From Sergeia podlipaevii (Eukaryota; Euglenozoa; Kinetoplastea; Trypanosomatida; Trypanosomatidae), in contig JASANZ010001935.1 in NCBI GenBank assembly GCA_030849805.1, forward strand, positions 1-25,632: 25,632 nucleotides of DNA. Direction: 5' to 3'. The position numbers were made by a program, and so were the translations under genes. Shown here piece by piece: positions 17,544 to 25,632 of the stretch; the stretch's first letter is position 1; each line of letters begins with the position of its first letter. The notes beneath the pieces are model-generated. The model made no database searches. It saw nothing but the letters and a program-made list of their open reading frames with translations, and was not told where the DNA came from.

Positions 17544-18189
17544 TGCCCACAGGGAATGAAAGAGAGAGAGAGGGAGAGAGAGAAAGCCGTCGGTGCATCA
17601 GGCGTGAGTGCGTATGCTTCCAGAGAGCCATGACAAGCCTTATCTGGAATCATTGACAGCCGCACCTAGGACTTCACTTGCACTTATTTTTCTTTATCGT
17701 TTTATCCTTACGCTTTCATTGCGTATAATCATGCGAAGGATCAAAACCGAAACAGCATTCAACAGCAATCAACAACCAGAACAGCGTCGACGCAAAGGAG
17801 CGAAGCGAAAAAAAAAAAAGATTAAAACTGAGTATGTTTCATATTACTTGAACGTATACCAAAAAAAAAAATGCAACTTTTTTTTATCTAAACTTTCACA
17901 AAACCGTCTTACTGTTTTGCTCCACCTTTTTGCAGTTATTCCTGATTGAAAACAAACCAACCATTTAAAAACAAAAAAAAGGAACTCCCCCCGTTCCACA
18001 ATACTTGTGCGTGCCCTCTCCACATGCTCGTGACACACCAGTGCGCATCATCAACGCACTCCTCACACCCTCCTGCTCCTCCCCCTCATGAACTACCCTT
18101 CTTTTGCTTCCCCACTCACATCGTTTCTTCGCCTTCTCCCGCCTTCCTTTTTTTGTTTTTTCTTTTGCTTTCCGACTTTATAATAATTT

Positions 18190-18206
18190 CCCCCCCCCCC
18201 CCCCCC
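18190..18206. repeat. C17 homopolymer
   Basis: Seventeen consecutive C on the plus strand, followed by GCCGG. It sits exactly where local strand bias changes from C-rich to G-rich. The minus strand is a G17 run, able in principle to fold as a G-quadruplex. Confidence 0.9.
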
Positions 18207-18835
18207 GCCGGCCTGCTGCGCAACGATGCGAAGGGTGGACATGGTGTGTGTGTTATGTGGTGTGTGGTGTGTTGGTGGAGATGGTGGGTGTTGCTGTCAG
18301 TTGATGCTAGTTTTCTATGCGGATGTTAAAGCGGGAATGATGTTTATTTGTGGTGGATATGTGGAGAACGATATGTGAGCGGGTGAGGAAGAGAGAAAGA
18401 GAGAGAGATATGTGTGCGTAGATATATTTTGAGAGAGAGAGAGAGAGTGGATGATTGGATTGCAGAGGCTTGTATGGAAGGGAGGGAGTGAGTATGGCAG
18501 GGGGTGGATGTGCAACAGTGACTATATTGATTAGTGTGTATCAATTTTGTTATTGGTGTTGGTCCGGTGTCGTTGATAGAGAAGAGTGATGCATGGTGTC
18601 TGTTTGTGGTTTGTTCTTATCTTTCTGCAGTTTTTTTTCCCCGCATGCTGCGTAGCGTGTGTGCTGTGTGCCGAGGCTGATCATATGAAAGAAAATTGAT
18701 TCAATAAAGGTTGTAGAAGATGGGTATTGTGAGGTGATTCGTTTTTTTTTTTTCGTTCTTGGTTGTGGTCAACCCTCACGGATGCATGTACCCTCAAAAG
18801 TAAGGAAGAAGACGTGTATTTATATACTGAAAATA

Positions 18836-18836
<1 letters not shown>

Positions 18837-18874
<38 letters not shown>
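18837..18874. repeat. (TC)10(TA)9 composite microsatellite
   Basis: A TC run passes directly into a TA run. The same composite in the same orientation occurs at 22021-22059. Confidence 0.9.
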
Positions 18875-18875
<1 letters not shown>

Positions 18876-19457
18876 GCGTATAGGATACTTACACGGTGAT
18901 TGTTGGGTGTATGTGTATATACATGTCGTTTGATGTCCAATTTTTCCCGTTGTTTTGTGTTATGTGAACTGTGTTGTCTCCGGGTGGAAAGAAAAGATAA
19001 AATAAAACGAGCCGCGTGGATTAAGAAGGAAAAGGGGGGGGGCGAGGAAGGTCCATTGAAAGAAAGAAAGAAAGAGAGAGAGAAGATGCGTTTATCACCT
19101 TGGAAAGAAAATAACAATAATAAAAAATTGCTTTTAATATATTTTCCTTTTTTTTTGTGTGAAGAGCGAGCAGCTGCATATTACACCGAAGATCGTGTCC
19201 ATCGTCACAGTGTACTATATATATATCCAATTACCGTGTTTGTCTTCTGCACGCTGATATATTTTTTTTTTTCATTTTCTTTTTGCGTCATCCTCCTCCC
19301 TCTCTCTCTCGTTTTTAAAAAGTTTCTCTGAAAGAGAGAGGGGGGGGGGTGTGCGCATACTAATCATCATATCCAATATCAATGATTGTAAAAAAAAGAA
19401 AATGCCACATAATGTACACACATATATGTAGAGCAGCCGTTTGGCAATTTTTTTTTG

Positions 19458-19481
19458 ATATATATATATATATATATATAT
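19458..19481. repeat. (AT)12 microsatellite
   Basis: Uninterrupted AT run after a T-run, within the 3' flank of the first minus-strand gene. Confidence 0.9.
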
Positions 19482-19773
19482 TTGCAGTTTGCCTAGCAGT
19501 TGCAGACTGAATGCCCTCCCTCCCGTTCACTTTCCCTTCTCGTATGTATATGTAAAGATGGCACTGATACGAGCTCACATTCTCACTCCAGACTAAAAAA
19601 AAAGGAAAAAAAAATTCTCTGTTCCTCCTCAAAGATTGTTTGGAAACGGGGTGAAACAACGTGAATAAATATATAGAAAAAAAGACTTAAGTGCACAAAG
19701 GGTCTCTTTCTCTCTCTCTTGTATATATTTTTTCTTCTTGCCTTTCTCCCGTTTTCTTTTTCTTCGTTTTCTT

Positions 19774-20880
19774 TTAAAAGAAGAAGCCGTTGTTCATGTC
19801 AAGCAAGTTGCGTCGCTGCTGCTCCATCCTCTGGAAGTGTCCCATAGGCATGCCGCTGAAGAATGCGTTATTTTCTCCCAGAGAGAATCCTCCGACGCGC
19901 GATGGCATCATCATCATCATCGTTGCCGGCGTCGAACCAAAAAATGCCGCCTCCATATTCGCCATATCGTGCATCATGTGCGACATCATACGAGAATGCA
20001 TAGCAAAAGGATCGGCATCCATCATCGGCGCCATCATCCGTTCGCGCGTCCTGCCACCAACCCGCTCATGCAGCGGGGCAATGGCGCTCCGTAAGCGAGG
20101 GTCGTCTCGTGTCTGGTAGCGAGTGCGAGGGTCATGGCCACCACCTTCCCTCCTCATCCCCTCGTCGTCGTCATCGTCAGGTTCTTCCACGATGGGCTGC
20201 TTTTGTTGTTGCTTCCACGCTGGGTTATCCCTGTCTTCTTCTTCCTCCTGTGTGTTGTAGCCGTACCTATCATTTGTTGCGTCCGCAGGTTCCTCTTCAA
20301 CCGTGACTTGACGGCGTGTTGGTGCAGGACCACGATCTTTGAAAGGCAACGGTGACCTACCGGTTGGTAGAAAATCCGTTGAGGAGAAGAAACGTGAGCC
20401 CTCGTCTCTTCCTCCAGGTGCGCTTGTCCTGCTGGATGCATAGCAATACATCGCACAGTGGCGTCCACATGGGCTGCCGCTTTCTGTCCCAGAGGCGACA
20501 GCAGCGCCACCGGTGTTCTTTTCAACGAATCTGGGATCGTTGTCAGAGTTGTAAAAGTATGCGTACTCATGAGTGCCTTCACCATCTGTTCGATACATGC
20601 GCTGCGCGTGCGTGCGGGGGTCCACCTCAGTAGTGTACTGAGGTGCAGTCTCGCTTGTAGGTGCGGTTGGTGTCATGTATCGTGTCGGCTGCATGCTTGT
20701 GCGGTAGTCGTCGTGATGGTGGTGGTGGTGGCTGCGGTAGGCATCATCGTTTCTTTGTACAAGAGCTCCTTGGTGCGAGTGCGGAGAGGCACAGGTGTTT
20801 TGCTCTCTCTGGTGGCGATGAGGTGCAGTGTCCTCGGCAGTGAAACTGCTCTTGTCACTGCGAAGAGTGTAGCCGCTCAT
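19774..20880 (-). CDS. Met/His-rich low-complexity protein of unknown function
   Basis: A 368-residue protein starting MSGYTLRSD. The open frame continues 50 codons upstream, but that part is Lys/Phe-rich, AT-rich and lies in the probable 5' UTR, so the internal Met at 20880 is chosen. No enzyme motif is seen. Notable parts are a six-His run (51-56), a Cys cluster C138/C142/C146, an acidic run near 235-240, and four DPR triplets (residues 87, 115, 250, 260), two as DPRT. A strongly Met-rich segment (282-325) contains DADPFAMHSRMMSHMM, and the C-terminus ends NGFFF. The DPF...H...MM arrangement recalls the N-terminus of myeloid leukaemia factor proteins, but only weakly and in the wrong place. 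The composition is largely disordered and soluble, without membrane helices. It is the last gene of the minus-strand unit, converging on the BAR gene. Confidence 0.75.
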   Translation of the reverse strand: MSGYTLRSDKSSFTAEDTAPHRHQREQNTCASPHSHQGALVQRNDDAYRSHHHHHHDDYRTSMQPTRYMTPTAPTSETAPQYTTEVDPRTHAQRMYRTDGEGTHEYAYFYNSDNDPRFVEKNTGGAAVASGTESGSPCGRHCAMYCYASSRTSAPGGRDEGSRFFSSTDFLPTGRSPLPFKDRGPAPTRRQVTVEEEPADATNDRYGYNTQEEEEDRDNPAWKQQQKQPIVEEPDDDDDEGMRREGGGHDPRTRYQTRDDPRLRSAIAPLHERVGGRTRERMMAPMMDADPFAMHSRMMSHMMHDMANMEAAFFGSTPATMMMMMPSRVGGFSLGENNAFFSGMPMGHFQRMEQQRRNLLDMNNGFFF

Positions 20881-21028
20881 ATATAGAAAGAAAGAAGGAA
20901 AGAGGCGAGCCTTTTTTTTTTCTTTTTGCTTTTTTGCTTTCTTCCTCTTAATGTCTCTGAGTAAAATACGTTTCACGTGCGAAAGTGCGCAGAAGTTCAC
21001 ACAAACAATATTCTCGGAGAGAAACAAC

Positions 21029-21058
<30 letters not shown>
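21029..21058. repeat. (AAT)10 microsatellite
   Basis: Ten AAT units within the predicted 5' UTR of the Met/His-rich gene, so the transcript would carry (AUU)n. Confidence 0.9.
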
Positions 21059-21060
<2 letters not shown>

Positions 21061-21074
21061 GAAGCGAGATCACC

Positions 21075-21181
21075 CTTTGGTGGATGGAATCCACAGCAAA
21101 TACAATATAAAAAAAAAAAACACACGGAAAAAAAAAAGATACTCACAGATAACAACAACAACAGAAAAAAAAAAGAAGAAA
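21075..21181 (-). promoter_or_regulatory. Candidate polypyrimidine tract and trans-splice acceptor, Met/His-rich gene
   Basis: On the minus strand three T-rich runs lie between 21181 and 21109. The first AG after them is the complement of 21075-21076. This gives a 5' UTR of about 195 bases before the chosen ATG at 20880 and argues that the upstream in-frame Met at 21030 is not the main start, though it remains inside the transcript. Confidence 0.45.
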
Positions 21182-22016
21182 TCCGTACACCAACACTAAT
21201 AATATAGTATAGTTTTTGTGCTTCCACCTACTGTGGAGAACGGGGAAAAAAAAGAAATAAAAAAGAAATAAAAAGTAAATAGCAACAATAACAAGAAGAC
21301 CAACAACAACAGCAACAATGAGTCTCCCTTATTCTTTTATGCGAGAAGGAGAGAAAAAATAATAATAATGGATAGCCACGTTTGTTGTGTATGTCTGCGT
21401 GTCTCACTACAAATAATAATAATGTAAAGAAAAAAAAATGTGTGCCTTCTTGTGTCCAAGTTTACTTGATTTTTACTGAGAGAAGAAGACGATTGGCTTC
21501 CTTTTTTTCTAATTTTTTTTATAAAAGGTAAAGAAATATATATATATATCTGTTTTCGATTCTAGTTGTTCTTCTCAATCTAAATATGATAGACAGTACG
21601 CATATTGATATTCGACAAGAAAAAAACATCAAACAGAAAGGAAAAAGGGGCAATAGAAATGAATAAATAAATACAAATATAAATATTTATATGTATACTC
21701 GTAGAGAACAGAAGAAAGGAGTGTCAAAAGATAGACCAATAGTGTCTGCAAGGCCCAAAGCTGACGTGGGCTGGTTCTACGCTCTACACTCACTCATGGA
21801 CTGAGATGGAAAGAAAAAAATTAAAAAAAAAAGGAAAGGAATCAAACAGAATTGCTGAGACGCTTCACACCAGCTTTGCTTCATGTTTTTTTTTTTCTTT
21901 CTTCCTTTTGATCGCTGTTGTGTGTATATATAATATAAGAATTAATAAAAAAAATATAAAAAATAAACTACAATAGCAACGCGTAAGGTCAGTTTTATGC
22001 TTTCTTTCTTTCTCTT

Positions 22017-22020
<4 letters not shown>

Positions 22021-22059
<39 letters not shown>
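22021..22059. repeat. (TC)10(TA)9 composite microsatellite
   Basis: Near-identical in arrangement and orientation to the run at 18837-18874. Both lie in the 3' flanks of minus-strand genes. Confidence 0.9.
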
Positions 22060-22782
22060 GTATATTCTCTCAAATACTCGATCATCGCTTTATCATGTGA
22101 CAAAACATGCATGTTGAAAAGTGTTCATACATTCACGCATACATACATATACATGTTTCCAAAAAAAAAAAAAAAGCGTCTGACGTAAAAATAAAATATT
22201 AAATACAATAAACAAATAAAATCATCCCATGTATATATTCTTCTTCTCCTAAAAAAAAAAAAAAAGAATTAACAACAACCAAGAGAGAAGCATCACAATA
22301 AGATAACAAAAAAGAAGTGATTGCTATTTCTATCCGTGTTTCAACAGACAAAGAGACCAACGTATTTCCTCTGCATTGTACTTTTTCTTCTCCTTCTTTT
22401 CTTTTGCTACAATGTATTTTCCCCTTTTTCGTCAGTCTTTTTTTGAAACTGAGAAGAAAACAAAATAAAATAAAAATAAAAATAATGTATAAAAGTCATT
22501 CATCAAGTTTAAATGTAGTAACAACAAGGTGTGCTGCGTAACCAAACGAGAAAAGGCAATATGGCCCAAAACTCACTCTGTCCTTGACTTTCCCCTTTTT
22601 TTCTCTTGATTCAACTCCTCCTCTCCTCTATCAAAATTACATTTTTAATCGTTTACAATAGTATGGACATACAGTTTTCATGAAATAAGCAAACGTAAAA
22701 ATAATAATAAGTATGGTAAAAAAAAAAGTACACGCACACACAGAATAATAAAAAAAAGCAGAAACATACGAAGGAGATAAGA

Positions 22783-23814
22783 TTATTGTTTTGTAGCAGC
22801 AATAGCAACTTCAGTGGCGACACCGCCTTCTCCTTGGCCTTGTTGTTGGCGCCGGCGATGTTGACGGTGATGTCGCGCAGCCCTGGCGTGCCGCTCCGCC
22901 GGTTTCGTCCCCGCCACGGAAGATCTAGCAGATGAAACACCCTCGTTCGCGTTGCCATCGCATTTTCTATTGTTGTCGTTGCCGTCGCTGGATGCCAGGG
23001 TTGCAGCAAAGCGCGCCTGACGCGCTACCAAGCGCCTCTCTGCGGCTTCAGCTTCTGGATCTGGAGTCATAATCGATGGTAACGTGGCCACGAGCATGAC
23101 CAACGCAACAGCGGAACTGCCCATGTGCGCGTAGAAGGCAAACTTAACCAGATAAAAACCAGGGCTTCTACGGAACTTCATCGCGTCAAAGGACGTCACG
23201 CATCCGTTGAAGGGGCTGCAGCCCTCCTTGCTGCTGCTGGGATTGCCCGCCAAGGGAGCGGCGTTGGAGTTGGGCAGCATATTGTTACCACTACTAGTAC
23301 TACTACTAGTTTTCGTTATTGTTGCACCTCTGCTAAGATACTGGCTAGCACCTACACACCACTCGCTAGAGTACGTTGATCTTGCTATGCACAAGACAGC
23401 GTACTGTGTAGCGGCGGCAAAGCAGCTAATAGTCAGAATTGGGACTGCAAGCTTAGCACGAACGGGGTAGTTGTAAGTGACGGAGAACATAGTGATAAGA
23501 TGAACAATACCCAACGCGAAGACTGCCACGCCAGCAATGATCGAGACGACGGAACACACTTGCATCACCCTAAAGGCTTGCACAAGCGACGCGCACTCCC
23601 AGAACTGCACCGCAGGTGTATTTATTTCTTTGGAGGAGTAGGAATAAATACTGGTGGTCCATAGGTTCTGTTCCATGGCGAGATGCAGCGACGGTACAGA
23701 AAGGCGAAACAGTGGGGCGAAACAGCCCAACGAGGTGAGAACGAACGCGCACAGAGTGAAAAAAACATTGCAGCCCCGAACCACGCTGTAGATATCGTCG
23801 GTTTCCAGAAACAT
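22783..23814 (-). CDS. Four-helix membrane protein, amastin-like
   Basis: A 343-residue protein starting MFLETDDIYS. The frame extends 45 codons upstream to a Met at 23949, but that part includes a (TG)n-encoded CVCVCV run and probable 5' UTR, so the internal Met is preferred. Hydrophobic segments lie at about 15-38, 85-110, 120-145 and 220-249. Loops of about 45 residues (39-83, with LWTT and FWEC) and about 75 residues (146-218, with C153, C199, C205 and a Ser/Asn-rich insert) separate helix 1 from 2 and helix 3 from 4. This topology matches amastins, trypanosomatid surface glycoproteins, and loosely the claudin/PMP22 fold. The strict amastin signature around the first loop is not fully present. 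The C-terminal tail (250-343) is long, Arg/Ala/Gln-rich and probably cytosolic, longer than in usual amastins of about 200 residues. Assignment is moderate. Confidence 0.6.
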   Translation of the reverse strand: MFLETDDIYSVVRGCNVFFTLCAFVLTSLGCFAPLFRLSVPSLHLAMEQNLWTTSIYSYSSKEINTPAVQFWECASLVQAFRVMQVCSVVSIIAGVAVFALGIVHLITMFSVTYNYPVRAKLAVPILTISCFAAATQYAVLCIARSTYSSEWCVGASQYLSRGATITKTSSSTSSGNNMLPNSNAAPLAGNPSSSKEGCSPFNGCVTSFDAMKFRRSPGFYLVKFAFYAHMGSSAVALVMLVATLPSIMTPDPEAEAAERRLVARQARFAATLASSDGNDNNRKCDGNANEGVSSARSSVAGTKPAERHARAARHHRQHRRRQQQGQGEGGVATEVAIAATKQ

Positions 23815-23829
23815 GGGAGAAACAATACG

Positions 23830-23849
23830 CACACACACACACACACACA
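23830..23849. repeat. (CA)10 microsatellite in 5' UTR
   Basis: Ten CA units, read as (TG)n in the transcript, end about 15 bases upstream of the ATG of the amastin-like gene. Confidence 0.9.
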
Positions 23850-23992
23850 ACAACAAAAACAACAAACAAAAATAATAATTATAGATATAAAAAAATATGC
23901 TTGCAGGTCCGTTGTGAGAAAAAAGAAGGGGAAAAAACAAACGTTTCAAAGTCTCTTACTCTTTCCTATGTCGAGAAGAGAAATGATAGAGA

Positions 23993-24062
23993 CTTAAAGA
24001 AGGATAAGGATAAGAGAAAAAAAAGAAAAAAAAAAAGAAAAAAAAAGAAAAAGAGAGAAAAA
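23993..24062 (-). promoter_or_regulatory. Polypyrimidine tract and trans-splice acceptor, amastin-like gene
   Basis: On the minus strand an exceptionally long T/C-rich tract, about 60 bases with few interruptions, spans 24062-24001. The first AG after it is the complement of 23993-23994. The predicted 5' UTR is about 180 bases and contains upstream Met codons at 23949 (in frame) and 23869 (another frame). Confidence 0.55.
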
Positions 24063-24669
24063 CAGGTTGTCTTTTCTTCCCTCGTTTTCTAATTTTTTTT
24101 CTTCTGTTGTTATCGTGCTAGCACGTGATTATTTTTTGTTTAAGTATGTTTGTGTACCATGTATAGATCCAATGCAGATAAAAATAAATATATAGAGAGA
24201 AGAGAGAAGGGAGAGAGAGATTGGGACTAAGATAAAGACGATAATAGCAAAAGGAAAAAAAAAGAGAATAGGTGACAAAATAACACGCATGCTGAAAACT
24301 TAACTACTTGAGTTAAAGAGAATGAGTTTCTAGGTACTACAGGATGTTGCTCTGTTGATCTTTTTCTTTTTCTGGGCGTTCCCGCGTGCAACCGTAGATC
24401 ACTTCTTTTTGTTTGGTTTCCTGATTTTTTTCTTTTTAAGTATATATATATGTAGATAAATAACTTACCTTCATTCTCAAATTGATAGCAATATTCAGAG
24501 ATGATATTCACAGCTATATTGCCCCCCCTTTTTTCATTCTTATTCCATTTTAGAAAAAAAAAGTGGTAAAGATAAAGTTGAATGAACTTCGGACTTAACG
24601 TAGTAGATGTAGACATAGTTGTGTGTGTATAACACGTATTTTAAAAATTTCTGGCGGCAAAACACAATT

Positions 24670-24683
24670 GGGGGGGGGGGGGG
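24670..24683. repeat. G14 homopolymer
   Basis: Fourteen consecutive G on the plus strand. Together with G13 at the window start and C17 in the convergent region it is one of three long G/C homopolymers in an otherwise AT-rich non-coding background. Confidence 0.9.
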
Positions 24684-25471
24684 TTGCTCAAACACGCACA
24701 CACGCACAGGAGGAGGAGGAGGACTGGAAAGGGAGGCATGAGGTATCGAGACAGCAACAACAAACCTTTGAACACTCAAAGCACACACCACACCACACCA
24801 CACATATATACCACACATATAGCAACTTGGTAGTAAGGATAGCAATGATAAAGCTTCCTTCATGGAGAAACAAAATAATAATAATAATAATAAAAAGGGG
24901 GAAGAACAGAAGAGCGAATGATAATTCCCCTCTCTCTCCTCCTCACCCTTTCTCTCTCCAATTCACACCCGTTCAGAAATAAATAAACAAATAAACAAAT
25001 AAATAATAATAAAAAAGCAAAACAATAATAATAATAATAATAATTTCTTGTGTGAAAGCTCCGCAAAGTCTCGTGGAAGAAAGAATAAGTGGCGACGTGT
25101 TAAACATAAATATCCACGCACACATACAAACACACACACGGGTACATAGCTGGTCTTAAATCAATAAAATAAAATAATATATATATAATTGAGTAAAGAG
25201 AGTTAATACACGTAGAAAAAAGAAACTCGCAACTCCGAGGATGCTTCAGCACAAATTGAATAAAATGTCTTACTTTCTTTGTACAGGCATCTGCCATCAT
25301 ATATACATATATATATCTCACCTGCGCTTACACACGCCATTTTTTTTTTTGATTGTTGTTGTTGCTAGAAGAAGCTACAAAAAGTGTTTATTGATAAGTA
25401 AATAAATACATAAATATATAAATATATATAAATATAAAAGCAAAAGACTGAAAGAAAAAGTTTGAAAAATG

Positions 25472-25496
25472 AACAACAACAACAACAACAACAACA
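25472..25496. repeat. (AAC)8 microsatellite
   Basis: About eight AAC units in the A-rich right flank. Confidence 0.85.
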
Positions 25497-25601
25497 AAAG
25501 TAACCAAAAATAAAAATAAAAATTGAATAAAGTATCATCGGTGAACAGCACCAAAACCACATATACACAAAAGCAAAAAAAACAAAAACACCCGATGTGT
25601 G

Positions 25602-25604
<3 letters not shown>

Positions 25605-25632
<28 letters not shown>
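25605..25632. repeat. (AT)14 run at the window end
   Basis: The window ends inside an uninterrupted AT run, so its true length is unknown. This could coincide with an assembly break. Confidence 0.85.

Larger units (their letters stand above)
17544..19773. other. Convergent strand-switch region
   Basis: About 2.2 kb between the last plus-strand gene and the first minus-strand gene, both pointing inwards. In trypanosomatids such regions are where two polycistronic units end and often carry base J or variant histones (established for the group, not visible here). The sequence holds a C-rich part (about 17985-18206), a 17-C tract, a G/T-rich part (18207-18660), (GA)n, (TC)n(TA)n and (AT)n repeats. 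I find no tRNA or 5S-like B-box. Open frames such as 17608-17949 look like read-through of 3' UTR. Confidence 0.7.
20881..22782. other. Spacer between the two minus-strand genes
   Basis: About 1.9 kb of A-rich plus strand (T-rich on the transcribed sense), with (AAT)n at 21029-21058, the (TC)n(TA)n composite at 22021-22059 and many A-runs. A slightly more G+C-balanced patch at 21740-21815 contains only a weak GCCCA/TGGGC hairpin. No gene or recognised RNA is supported. Confidence 0.6.
24063..25632. other. Non-coding right end of the window
   Basis: AT-rich sequence upstream of the amastin-like gene, presumably the 3' flank of a further minus-strand gene outside the window. It holds a G14 run (24670-24683), (AAT)n at 24874-24892 and 25024-25044, (AAC)n at 25472-25496 and a terminal (AT)n run. 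A 12-base palindrome, CGTGCTAGCACG, lies at 24114-24125. No gene is supported. Confidence 0.6.

Noticed and set aside
17608..17949. Plus-strand open frame of 113 codons after the BAR gene
   Set aside because: No acceptor tract precedes it closely, the second half is Lys/Arg-rich from A-runs, and it lies in the expected 3' UTR.
17544..19773. tRNA or 5S rRNA genes expected in a strand-switch region
   Set aside because: I looked for GGTTCGA-like B-boxes and their complements in the non-coding parts of both strands and saw none with matching partner boxes.
24114..24125. Perfect 12-base palindrome CGTGCTAGCACG
   Set aside because: Palindromes of this length are expected several times by chance in a window this size, and no second copy was seen.
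1..25632. CRISPR arrays, insertion sequences, retroposons or prophage
   Set aside because: No spaced direct repeats, transposase, reverse transcriptase or phage motifs were seen; all repeats are simple microsatellites.

Overview
The window looks like nuclear DNA of a trypanosomatid (kinetoplastid) flagellate. All convincing genes are intronless and widely spaced. Their coding sequence is G+C-balanced, and they sit in very AT-rich, low-complexity spacers. A long mRNA-sense polypyrimidine tract followed by AG, the trans-splicing acceptor pattern, precedes each gene. Genes are head-to-tail on one strand and then switch strand once. The tandem pair of a short DNA polymerase beta and a long Ala/Pro/Lys-rich 'PAK' paralogue is a trypanosomatid hallmark. 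I cannot name genus or species.

Layout. Five plus-strand genes run from about 0.9 to 17.5 kb: a small basic protein of unknown function (890-1486), a very large tRNase Z (2191-7629), DNA polymerase beta-PAK (8415-11345), DNA polymerase beta (12466-13575), and a predicted BAR-domain protein (16122-17543). Two minus-strand genes follow: a Met/His-rich low-complexity protein of unknown function (19774-20880) and a four-helix, amastin-like membrane protein (22783-23814). The space between 17544 and 19773 is therefore a convergent strand-switch region, expected to be where two polycistronic transcription units end. About half of the window is non-coding: homopolymers, di- and trinucleotide repeats, and (TC)n(TA)n composites.

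Function. The two polymerases are predicted to act in the mitochondrion on kinetoplast DNA repair or replication. tRNase Z matures tRNA 3' ends, and the BAR protein probably binds curved membranes. Neighbours in trypanosomatid units need not share a pathway, so adjacency says little beyond the ancient polymerase duplication.

Hunt result. I found no obviously new multi-gene system. The points most worth checking are the abrupt inversion of C/G strand bias at a 17-C tract inside the convergent region, a cluster of stem-loops ending in a T-run at 15573-15727 in an unusually long spacer, a purine-rich block at 14450-14760 that breaks the strand rule, the low-complexity expansion of tRNase Z, and residue and insertion differences between the two polymerases. 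No tRNA, rRNA, CRISPR array or transposon was recognised.
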